A stretch of DNA of 64,000 nt from Dehalobacter alkaniphilus (GTDB lineage: Bacteria; Bacillota; Desulfitobacteriia; Desulfitobacteriales; Syntrophobotulaceae), in the NCBI GenBank assembly GCA_040500365.1, contig CP148031.1:2542001-2606000 (forward strand), given 5' to 3'. Numbering within the stretch: the first letter of the stretch is position 1; every line of letters begins with the position of its first letter. This document shows positions 7,988-14,453 of the stretch, in pieces. The translations under genes and the position numbers were made by a program. Below the pieces are notes generated by a model, which ran no database searches, was not told where the DNA came from, and saw only the letters and a list, made by a program, of their open reading frames with translations.

Positions 7988-9147
7988 AGAATATTTCCCT
8001 CCAATTTCTCTTTCATTTCTTCCAGTTGATCCTCTTCCGGAATATATTGAATCCTGATATTTTCCAGGGTTTCAAAACCGCAGTCCTTCAGATACTGCTC
8101 CACTTGCCCGATACTCTGGCCGCTCCAGCCATAAGAACCGAAAGCCAGTCCAATTCTGTCCTTCGGAGCCAGACCCTTAAGATAGGTTAAGAAACTGGCT
8201 ACACTCGGCATCAGGTTATTATTCAGGGTCGGTGAGCCGACGCAGATATATTTTGCTGTGATCACTTCAGTCATAATATCTGAAATATGGTTATTTTTAA
8301 GATCCATGAACCGGACGTTATAGCCCTTTTTCTCAAATACATCGCTGATGCTCTCCGCAATGATCTCCGTTGCGTTCCACATCGTGTCATAGACAATCAC
8401 GGCCTTTTTCTCCGTGGCATTCGTGGACCATTTTTGATATTCGTTGAGAATTGCCGGGATGTTGGAGCGCCAGATCAACCCATGGCTGGTCGCAATTACC
8501 TCTACATCCAGTCCGCCTAAGGTTCCTAAAGCTTTTTGAACCTGACCGCCGTACGGCAGGACAATATTCGCGTAATATTTCCTGGCTTCTTCCAGGATGA
8601 CCCCGAGCGGGAGCTCATCATCAAATCTCTCGGTTGAAGCAATATGCTGGCCGAAAGCATCATTCGAGAATAGAATTTTATCTTCCTCAAGGTAGGTCAC
8701 CATATTATCCGGCCAGTGTACCATTGGGGTCTGGACAAAAGTTAGATTCCTCTTGCCGATATTCAGGACATCTCCTGATTTGACAATCCGATAGTTCCAG
8801 TCTTCCCGGAAATGCGCCTTGAGCCCTTTTTCCCCATTGGGGGATGTGACCAGGGTCGCCTTGGTGGCAATCTCCATAATTTCCGGCAAGCTTCCTGAAT
8901 GGTCCTGCTCAACATGATTGGAAATAACGTAATCAATATCTGCCGGATCAATCACATCCGAAATCCGTTCCAGCATTTCGTCAAATAGGTAATGCTTTAC
9001 CGTGTCAATTAATGTAATTTTCTCATCAATGATCAGATAGGCATTATATGTACTGCCCCTTTGGGTCAGATACCCATGAAAATTTCTGATGTTCCAGTCA
9101 ATTCCGCCTACCCAGTAGACATTTTCCTTAATTTGAATCGCTTTTAT
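7984..9147 (-). CDS. fprA: A-type flavoprotein FprA (oxygen/NO reductase), probable ATA start
   Basis: A flavodiiron protein that reduces O2 to water or NO to N2O. The N-terminal metallo-beta-lactamase domain carries the diiron motif HVEQDH and later His/Asp ligands (VHWPDN, NDAFGQH, TSHGLIW). The C-terminal flavodoxin domain (from KKAVIVYDTMWNATE) binds FMN. It forms an operon with dfx. The start is odd: a strong Shine-Dalgarno GAGGTGAT at 9158-9151 is placed correctly for the ATA at 9147-9145, exactly where homologues begin with Met-Lys-Ala-Ile. An upstream GTG at 9195 gives a 403-residue form but has no Shine-Dalgarno sequence; another in-frame GTG at 9156 lies inside the Shine-Dalgarno. 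I take ATA as the real start. Confidence 0.93.
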   Translation of the reverse strand: MKAIQIKENVYWVGGIDWNIRNFHGYLTQRGSTYNAYLIIDEKITLIDTVKHYLFDEMLERISDVIDPADIDYVISNHVEQDHSGSLPEIMEIATKATLVTSPNGEKGLKAHFREDWNYRIVKSGDVLNIGKRNLTFVQTPMVHWPDNMVTYLEEDKILFSNDAFGQHIASTERFDDELPLGVILEEARKYYANIVLPYGGQVQKALGTLGGLDVEVIATSHGLIWRSNIPAILNEYQKWSTNATEKKAVIVYDTMWNATEIIAESISDVFEKKGYNVRFMDLKNNHISDIMTEVITAKYICVGSPTLNNNLMPSVASFLTYLKGLAPKDRIGLAFGSYGWSGQSIGQVEQYLKDCGFETLENIRIQYIPEEDQLEEMKEKLEGNIL

Positions 9148-9405
9148 AGAAATCACCTCATATCTTCGTCTTAATATTCTCTTCCTTGAATTCACATTTA
9201 TTGATTATTTTTTCTTAAAACTAGTTTATAATATTTCTATTATTTTTTCAATATCTTATTTATTAGGAATCATTATAACATAAAGTTATTTTTTGTCATT
9301 AGGCAAATCATTCAGTGAAAGAAGGAAATCATCACGCCCTTCAAGAATATATCTTCAAATACGATGGAGAACTCTATTTTTTGTATGACAAAGGAGGCTG
9401 AACAC

Positions 9406-9663
9406 ATGTCTTGTTTTAAGCTTATGGCTATAGCTGTTAACCACAGGGCAAAAAATGCTGCCGAAGTACAGGGTGTCTTGACAAAATATGGTTGTATGAT
9501 CACCGTGAGACTGGGTCTTCATGAGGCCGGTAATGTATGTTCGGACTCAGGGCTAATCATTCTTCAGCTTTCCGGCACTCCCGAAGAGTCGGAATCCTTT
9601 GCCGGTGATTTGAACTCGATTCCCGGTGTCAACGCCAAGTTCATTGAGATCTGCACCGAGTAA
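9406..9663 (+). CDS. TM1266-like ACT-fold regulator (putative iron-only hydrogenase system regulator)
   Basis: An 85-residue protein that resembles the small ACT-domain-like family typified by Thermotoga TM1266, often named iron-only hydrogenase system regulator. The pattern of strand KLMAIAVNHR, a helix beginning NAAEVQGVLTKYG, strand ITVRLGLHEAG, strand GLIILQLSG and a second helix fits a ferredoxin-like fold. I chose the ATG at 9406 because AAAGGAGG lies eight bases upstream; the longer reading from 9364 has no such site. No hydrogenase maturation gene is adjacent in this window, so the function is family inference only. Confidence 0.6.
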   Translation: MSCFKLMAIAVNHRAKNAAEVQGVLTKYGCMITVRLGLHEAGNVCSDSGLIILQLSGTPEESESFAGDLNSIPGVNAKFIEICTE

Positions 9664-9777
9664 GAAACGCTACTTTTAACTTAAGCAAAAGGCTTCAGAT
9701 ATTAATTTCAAAAGTTTTGTCAGAACCGGTATGATATAAGTAATTCAAAAGATTACATCTCCTTTTTTCTATTGTTT

Positions 9778-9805
9778 TTTACATTTTTACAAATTATGCT
9801 AAATT
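9778..9805 (+). promoter_or_regulatory. Possible promoter of the GAF-domain gene
   Basis: TTTACA and TAAATT are separated by 16 bases, about 60 bases upstream of the start codon at 9867. The match is moderate in AT-rich DNA, so confidence is low. Confidence 0.35.
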
Positions 9806-9866
9806 ATTTACACCTTTTGTAATAAGATAAAGATACCAATATGGAGTCGAAAAGGAGGTATCATTT

Positions 9867-10700
9867 ATGTCGAAAACCCAGGTAAGCGAATTATTGAAGA
9901 TTCTTGACAGAGAAATTATGACAAAAAAAATACTCTCCGAACTGAATAATTATATCAATTTGAAAGACTCAATCATTGCGGTTATGAAGCATTTAAAGCA
10001 GATCACCGATTGTGACGCTATCGGTATTCGCATATATGATGGCAAAGATTATCCCTTTTATGCCTGCGAAGGCCTGCCTGAGATGCAGATTTTTGAAGAA
10101 CCTCCCCTGTGTTCCGTAAACCCTGAACTCAAAATCCTGAAGCTTTCTCAGGATGAATTCTGGTCTACAAAGTGTATCTGCATGGATGTTATCCAGGGAA
10201 AAGCAGACAGGAACATTCCTTTTTTCACTTCTCAGGGAAGCTTCTGGGCCAATGATCTGCCTTCAGTCCTAAAAACGAAGGATAAACATTGCATTGCAGC
10301 CGGTTTTAAATCTGTGGCTTTGATCCGTATCATGGCCAGGGATAACTGTATCGGTCTGATTCAGCTGCTGTGCAAGTCAGCGCCGTTTTATCTTGATATG
10401 ATTCTTTACCTCGAAATGGTAGGGACCTACATCGGTATGGCCATCAACAACAGTTTGACCTATACCCGTATGAAGGAAGCCTACGATTCTCTGAATCAGC
10501 TCATCCCAATGTGTTCAAGCTGCAAAAAAATCAATACCGAGGAAGAAAGCTGGATCACGATTGAGGAATACCTATTCCAGCAGACCGGTTCTGAATTCAC
10601 CCACACCATTTGCCCTGAGTGTATTCAAAAACTGTATCCTACCCTCTATCATAAACTCAAGGAAAAGGAAAACAAAGAAGAAGCGTTTAAAGCTGTATGA
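9867..10700 (+). CDS. GAF-like sensor protein with C-terminal CxxC...CxxC zinc-ribbon-like module
   Basis: A 277-residue soluble protein. Residues about 25-205 look like a GAF sensory domain (KHLKQITDCDAIGIRIYDG ... GFKSVALIRI). The C-terminal 55 residues hold the motif LIPMCSSCKKIN...ICPECIQKLYP, a small four-cysteine module seen at the end of several PAS, GAF and receiver proteins of anaerobic bacteria. There is no kinase, cyclase or DNA-binding domain, so it is likely a relay or ligand sensor. The GAF part contains several extra cysteines, which could bind metal or sense redox; that is inference. A strong AAAAGGAGG precedes the start. It stands alone between redox-defence genes. Confidence 0.7.
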   Translation: MSKTQVSELLKILDREIMTKKILSELNNYINLKDSIIAVMKHLKQITDCDAIGIRIYDGKDYPFYACEGLPEMQIFEEPPLCSVNPELKILKLSQDEFWSTKCICMDVIQGKADRNIPFFTSQGSFWANDLPSVLKTKDKHCIAAGFKSVALIRIMARDNCIGLIQLLCKSAPFYLDMILYLEMVGTYIGMAINNSLTYTRMKEAYDSLNQLIPMCSSCKKINTEEESWITIEEYLFQQTGSEFTHTICPECIQKLYPTLYHKLKEKENKEEAFKAV

Positions 10701-10725
10701 TTACAATTCCATTATGTTTAGGTAA

Positions 10726-10772
10726 TTCTGAGGGCCACAGTTCCGCTCACCGCGGAACTGTGGCCCTCAGAA
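10726..10772. repeat. Perfect 21-bp inverted repeat without T-tract
   Basis: TTCTGAGGGCCACAGTTCCGC is followed after a five-base loop (TCACC) by its exact reverse complement. It sits 26 bases after the GAF-gene stop. No T-run follows on either strand, so it is not a classical intrinsic terminator, although it would still protect or pause transcripts. It directly precedes a partial copy of the intergenic repeat family described at 32948 and 51337. Confidence 0.8.
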
Positions 10773-10785
10773 TGATATCATAGGA

Positions 10786-10852
10786 TACCTTGCTGAAGGC
10801 CCAGAGGTTTTGGAATGTTAGCAAGGATTCCTGTTTAAATCTACACTACCCC
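10786..10852. repeat. Partial, decayed copy of intergenic structured repeat family 1
   Basis: The stretch GCCCAGAGGTTTTGGAATG then TTAGCAAGGATTCCTGTTT aligns with the right half of the copies at 32948-33073 and 51337-51611 (core GGAGGTTTTGGCATxTTAGC followed by GAGGATT and TGTTT). The left half is missing or replaced by the perfect hairpin at 10726-10772. Confidence 0.55.
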
Positions 10853-10890
10853 AAAAAAGAAAGACATCATATGAAATGACATCTTTCTTT
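10853..10890 (-). terminator. Rho-independent terminator of the rubrerythrin gene
   Basis: On the minus strand AAAGAAAGATGTCAT pairs, with a small internal mismatch, with ATGATGTCTTTCTTT and is followed by a T-run. It lies 27 bases after the rubrerythrin stop. Confidence 0.7.
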
Positions 10891-10916
10891 AGCCAAGCTT
10901 AGTTACAGTATGATGT

Positions 10917-11453
10917 TTAATAGTTCTGTGCAATCACTTCAAAGTACGCTTGCGGGTGGTCACAAACCGGGCAGGTCTCAGGCGCTTCAGTCCCTACATG
11001 AATATGTCCGCAGTTACGGCATTTCCAGGTCGTATTTTGTTTTTTAGCAAATATTTCCTTGTTCTGAAGATTCAACAGCAGCTGCTTGTACCTTTCCTCA
11101 TGTTCCTTTTCTATTTTCCCAACGCCTTCGAATAATGCGGCAATGTCTTCAAATCCTTCTTCTCTGGCCTCTTGCGCCATTCTGGCGTACATACTGGTCC
11201 ATTCTTCTCTTTCCCCTGCGGCAGCTGCAACAAGATTTTCTGTCGTGCAGCCAATCCCCTGGAGCTTCTTAAACCAAATCTTCGCATGTTCTTTTTCATT
11301 TTCTGCTGTTTCTAAAAAGATGGCGGCAATCTGCTCATAACCCTCTTTTTTGGCTGCAGATGCGAAATAGGTATATTTGTTTCTCGCCTGTGATTCTCCA
11401 GCAAAAGCCTCCATTAAGTTCTTTTCTGTCTTTGAACCTTTTAAATCTTTCAT
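10917..11453 (-). CDS. rbr: Rubrerythrin
   Basis: A 178-residue diiron peroxidase of the cytoplasm that reduces H2O2 in anaerobes. The N-terminal ferritin-like domain carries the Glu/ExxH diiron ligands: EAFAGESQARNKY, ETAENEKEHAKIW and later EGVGKIEKEHEERY. The C-terminal rubredoxin domain has CRNCGH and CPVCDH, about residues 145-170. Length is standard. It is monocistronic with its own terminator. A PerR-like box and a good sigma-A promoter lie about 120-170 bases upstream, which fits peroxide induction. Confidence 0.95.
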   Translation of the reverse strand: MKDLKGSKTEKNLMEAFAGESQARNKYTYFASAAKKEGYEQIAAIFLETAENEKEHAKIWFKKLQGIGCTTENLVAAAAGEREEWTSMYARMAQEAREEGFEDIAALFEGVGKIEKEHEERYKQLLLNLQNKEIFAKKQNTTWKCRNCGHIHVGTEAPETCPVCDHPQAYFEVIAQNY

Positions 11454-11488
11454 TTCATAACTCCTCTCTAACTTTTTTCAACTGGCGC

Positions 11489-11545
11489 CAAGTACCTTGT
11501 CAACTCAGCGGGAACATGTAGATTTAGGACTGATATGGTACTAGA
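11489..11545. repeat. Short imperfect palindrome, repeat family 2 (copy 1)
   Basis: AAGTACCTTGTCAACTC at the left and GGACTGATATGGTACTAG at the right are imperfect reverse complements. The same ends occur at 26381-26483 and, weaker, at 29346-29420. It lies in the 5' leader of rubrerythrin. Confidence 0.45.
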
Positions 11546-11577
11546 TAATTGATCTCATATTTGAGGACCTAGAAAAA

Positions 11578-11606
11578 ATTCTAAACGATTCAAAGTAATT
11601 TTGCAA
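11578..11606 (-). promoter_or_regulatory. Sigma-A promoter of rubrerythrin
   Basis: Minus strand TTGCAA (11606-11601), 17-base spacer, TAGAAT (11583-11578). It is the best promoter between the upstream FAH gene and rubrerythrin and predicts a leader of roughly 118 bases. Confidence 0.6.
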
Positions 11607-11613
11607 TAGTTAT

Positions 11614-11628
11614 TTATAATAATTATCA
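11614..11628. promoter_or_regulatory. PerR-like operator
   Basis: TTATAATAATTATCA matches the Firmicute PerR box (TTATAATnATTATAA) at 13 of the 14 specified positions and sits seven bases upstream of the rubrerythrin -35 element. The target gene, a peroxidase, is a typical PerR regulon member. The site is AT-rich, so chance occurrence is possible. Confidence 0.5.
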
Positions 11629-11644
11629 ATTTGCTATAATTATT

Positions 11645-12403
11645 TCATACCACGCAATTCTTCAACACGCCGATCTTCTCAATATAAGTCTCTATCCTGT
11701 CTCCAGGGTTCATTGCTCCGATCCCGCCAGGTGTTCCGGTCATAATGACATCACCGGGCAGCAAGGTCATGATGGCCGACAGATATTCCACGAGCTCAAA
11801 ACATCTAAAAACCAGATTTTTTGTGTTGGAGTTTTGGCGTACTTCCCCGTTCAGGGTAAGCTTAATGGACAAGTTGTCAGGATTAACAACATCAGTCTCA
11901 ATCCACGGTCCCAGCGGACAAAATGTATCAAAACCTTTTGCTCTTGACCATTGACCGTCTTTATTTTGAAGATCCCTGGCAGTCACATCGTTCCCGACCG
12001 TATAACCAAAGATATATTCAGCGGCTTTGCTTTGCGCTACATTTTTTGCTTTTTTGCCAATCACGATTGCCAGCTCCGCTTCATAATGCAGGTTTTGCGT
12101 TTGAGGCGGATAGACAATATTCTCTTCAGGTCCAATCACACTCGTAGAAGGCTTAAGAAACAGCAAAGGTTCCGCAGGAATGGGCTTGCCAAATTCAATC
12201 GCATGATCACGGTAATTCAATCCGATACATAATACCTTGGAGGGTTCAACAGGTGCCAGAAGATGAACGTCTTCCAGCGAACATGTTCGGTCCGTTACCT
12301 CATAAACTCCAAAAATATCTCCTTTGACATAATGGATCATCTGACCTGTCAATACGCCGTACCTGATCTGGTTTTCTGCATCCCTGAATCTAAGAAATTT
12401 CAT
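11645..12403 (-). CDS. Fumarylacetoacetate hydrolase family protein
   Basis: A 252-residue member of the FAH superfamily (2-hydroxyhepta-2,4-diene-1,7-dioate isomerase, acylpyruvase or oxaloacetate decarboxylase type). Family hallmarks are KVLCIGLNYRDHAIEFG, the metal ligands in HYEAELAIVIGKKAKNV, GYTVGNDVTARDLQ, GFDTFCPLGPWI and the C-terminal LLPGDVIMTGTPGGIG. A short N-terminal cap domain (about 55 residues) precedes the catalytic beta-barrel. The exact substrate cannot be read from sequence. It is followed on the same strand by rubrerythrin, about 190 bases away with its own promoter. Confidence 0.85.
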   Translation of the reverse strand: MKFLRFRDAENQIRYGVLTGQMIHYVKGDIFGVYEVTDRTCSLEDVHLLAPVEPSKVLCIGLNYRDHAIEFGKPIPAEPLLFLKPSTSVIGPEENIVYPPQTQNLHYEAELAIVIGKKAKNVAQSKAAEYIFGYTVGNDVTARDLQNKDGQWSRAKGFDTFCPLGPWIETDVVNPDNLSIKLTLNGEVRQNSNTKNLVFRCFELVEYLSAIMTLLPGDVIMTGTPGGIGAMNPGDRIETYIEKIGVLKNCVV

Positions 12404-12429
12404 GTGTCTCTACTCCCTCTATGATTGCC

Positions 12430-13077
12430 TTAACCCATGACGTAACGGTAAATGAAAAGATAATGTACGATACTCCCCGCTAAGATAAAAAGATGGAATA
12501 TTTCATGGAACCCAAATTTACCCAGTCCGATCCACTGAGGTTTCACAGCATAAAAAACCGATCCTGCAGAATATAACAGACCTCCTAAGATTAGAAGGAA
12601 TAATCCCTGGCCAGGAATAGCCAGAGAAATTGGGTAAATAAAAAATATGGCAATCCAGCCCAGAAGCAAATAGAAAGCGGTATATAACCAACGAGGAGCA
12701 TTGAACCAAACAAGCTTCAGGACGATCCCTAAAACGGCCAGCGTCCAGATCCCGATCAGTAAGCCCATTCCCAGCACACCCTGCAATGTGATCAGACAAA
12801 TCGGCGTATATGTACCCGCGATCAGAACATAGATCATACAATGATCGATTTTTCGCAGCGTACGGATAACCTGTGCGCTGGACACCACCCAGTGATAGAT
12901 CATCGAAGCAGAATAGAGCAGAATAAGACTCCCCCCAAAGACCAGGGCAGAACCTAAATAGGCTGTACTGTCATGTTCCAGCGACCTCAACAGAAGCAGT
13001 ACCAGCCCGGAAAGCGAAAGTACAGCCCCGAGCATATGGGACATTGAATTGACCGGTTCCCGAATTCTTAAAGACAT
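12430..13077 (-). CDS. Hemolysin III family (PAQR-type) membrane protein
   Basis: A 215-residue protein with seven predicted membrane helices. It carries the bacterial hemolysin III / PAQR signatures: N-terminal EPVNSMSHMLGAVLS, SASMIYHWV, KIDHCMIYVLIAGTYTPICL and the C-terminal GFHEIFHLFILAGSIVHYLF, whose His and Asp residues form the metal site of the superfamily. The physiological role of bacterial members is not settled. It is 26 bases upstream of the FAH gene on the same strand and may be co-transcribed with it. Confidence 0.85.
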   Translation of the reverse strand: MSLRIREPVNSMSHMLGAVLSLSGLVLLLLRSLEHDSTAYLGSALVFGGSLILLYSASMIYHWVVSSAQVIRTLRKIDHCMIYVLIAGTYTPICLITLQGVLGMGLLIGIWTLAVLGIVLKLVWFNAPRWLYTAFYLLLGWIAIFFIYPISLAIPGQGLFLLILGGLLYSAGSVFYAVKPQWIGLGKFGFHEIFHLFILAGSIVHYLFIYRYVMG

Positions 13078-13134
13078 TTCTTACACTCCCACTGAAGATT
13101 TACTCTGGCACAAATGTTAAAAAATCGTAAGGAT

Positions 13135-13169
13135 AAAAAATGAGGCGGGTTTCCCGCCTCATTTTTTTT
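13135..13169. terminator. Bidirectional intrinsic terminator after the agr-like operon
   Basis: TGAGGCGGG, loop TTT, CCCGCCTCA, flanked by A-run and T-run. Read on the minus strand it follows the agrD stop codon directly and ends in six T, so it closes the kinase-agrB-agrD transcript. Confidence 0.9.
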
Positions 13170-13290
13170 ATTTTTGCAGTGACTTTGGTGTCCTTGGCTG
13201 ATATAACCAGTAGGTGCAGGCGAAGACAGAACTTGCAGTAGCGAGGAGTACGAGCATAGAAGCCATTAGGGTGTAAAGAATTCTTTTCAT
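13168..13290 (-). CDS. agrD: AgrD-like cyclic lactone autoinducer prepeptide
   Basis: A 40-residue ORF from ATG at 13290 to TAA at 13168. It has an amphipathic hydrophobic leader (MKRILYTLMASMLVLLATAS), then the core VFACTYWLYQPRTPKSLQK. The Cys followed by hydrophobic residues, then a Pro-rich charged tail ending in K-S-L, is the layout of clostridial AgrD peptides, in which Cys forms a thiolactone or lactone ring with a residue four positions on. The predicted ring is Cys-Thr-Tyr-Trp-Leu. The start overlaps the agrB stop (ATGA), and the AGGAGG ribosome site lies inside the agrB end, so the two are coupled. Its position next to AgrB makes the call strong; the mature peptide is inferred. Confidence 0.85.
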   Translation of the reverse strand: MKRILYTLMASMLVLLATASSVFACTYWLYQPRTPKSLQK

Positions 13291-13874
13291 GGGGCAGTCC
13301 TCCTTTTTTTATTAAATACGGGCATTAAGGTCATCGTCTGGCAGGCGATTCCCAATACTGCGCCGGTATTCACCCATATATTGTGACTAAAGAGTACAAC
13401 CATCAGTGCCAGTATAATGAACCCGATTGAAGCTAGCTTCAGGTTTCTTCTGAAAATCCGGGAATGAATCGGTTTGGCTTCACAATCCACCGGGGCCAAA
13501 ATTGCGACAGTAGCAAGGCAAATTGTCAATACAACAATATCGATTCTGGTACTATACAGGCCAAAGGAAATTAAACCCTTTGCAGTCACTCCGAGCAAGG
13601 AGTAAACCACGGCTCCGGAGACCAGACACTTCAGCGGCGTATTGAAATGAGCTCCGCCGGATACCTTCCTAAGCATCCCGCCAAAAAGAGCAGCAATGAC
13701 CGTTGGCAACAAAGCTCTGAATAGAATTGCAACCAGGATGACCGCCAGAAACCCTGCAATCGTCAGCGCGACAGATTCGATGCCGTAAGCAACGATTTCC
13801 TTCTTTTCCTCATCATAATCCAATTCAGCCGTCAAGGTATTGGAGAGCCGTTCGCTGATTTCTGAAAGATTCAT
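13287..13874 (-). CDS. agrB: AgrB-like peptide-processing membrane protease
   Basis: A 195-residue polytopic membrane cysteine protease that cleaves and cyclises AgrD. The catalytic pair is visible as His76 and Cys83 in RKVSGGAHFNTPLKC, with the same spacing as in the characterised staphylococcal enzyme. Hydrophobic helices fill the rest. Length matches the family. It overlaps agrD by four bases and follows the orphan 5-TM gene by 15 bases. Confidence 0.9.
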   Translation of the reverse strand: MNLSEISERLSNTLTAELDYDEEKKEIVAYGIESVALTIAGFLAVILVAILFRALLPTVIAALFGGMLRKVSGGAHFNTPLKCLVSGAVVYSLLGVTAKGLISFGLYSTRIDIVVLTICLATVAILAPVDCEAKPIHSRIFRRNLKLASIGFIILALMVVLFSHNIWVNTGAVLGIACQTMTLMPVFNKKRRTAP

Positions 13875-13889
13875 TATACACTTACCATC

Positions 13890-14363
13890 CTATAACACTT
13901 GTAGACTTTTACGTTTTCGGACTTTATACACGATAAATGCAACGAGAAAAAGTAGAAGCACCTGCGGGTAGCCAATAAGGACCCTTACCACCATATTGGT
14001 GTTTAGGATTTCTGAAGTAATCTGGAACATAGGCATCAGTATGCTCAAAAACAAGGTTTCCCCAATTATAACAATTAAAGTACTGATTAGGCTCGCAATA
14101 ATCGCTGAACTATAGCTAGCTTTGCAAAACAGCAAAAGAATTAAAAATAATAATACAATTACGAGAACAGTATGAATACCAAACGGAAATGAAAGCAGTT
14201 GTAGTAAATATCTTATCAGATAGGAACAAAACGCCATGATGATTCCCAAAGGTACAATTCTTTTCCAGTTGAAATTGAGGCCTGCAATTGCATAAGACAA
14301 GGTAAATAAAGCAATATTTTCAGGTATTCCTTGTAAAATCAGTGCTATTAACGGTATTTTCAT
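13890..14363 (-). CDS. Five-TM membrane protein of the agr-like cassette (candidate receptor module)
   Basis: A 157-residue protein with about five transmembrane helices and a short basic tail (VYKVRKRKSLQVL). No enzymatic domain is visible. The start ATG at 14363 is preceded by GGAGGAGG; a longer frame to 14423 adds a lysine/arginine-rich stretch without a ribosome site. It resembles the membrane-spanning input half of AgrC-like kinases, but lacks any kinase domain. Lying between the PAS kinase and agrB in the same operon, it is a plausible peptide receptor or exporter partner. That role is inference from context; I do not recognise a named family. Confidence 0.6.
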   Translation of the reverse strand: MKIPLIALILQGIPENIALFTLSYAIAGLNFNWKRIVPLGIIMAFCSYLIRYLLQLLSFPFGIHTVLVIVLLFLILLLFCKASYSSAIIASLISTLIVIIGETLFLSILMPMFQITSEILNTNMVVRVLIGYPQVLLLFLVAFIVYKVRKRKSLQVL

Positions 14364-14453
14364 TTTTTCCTCCTCCGGAAATATATGTATATTTCTTTTT
14401 CTTTTTCGTTTTTCCTTTAACACGACGAAAAAATTTTGACTTTAGTCCTAGAA

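Noticed and set aside
9201..9232. TTGATT ... TATAAT upstream of the TM1266-like gene as its promoter
   Set aside because: The spacer is 20 bases, too long for a normal sigma-A promoter.
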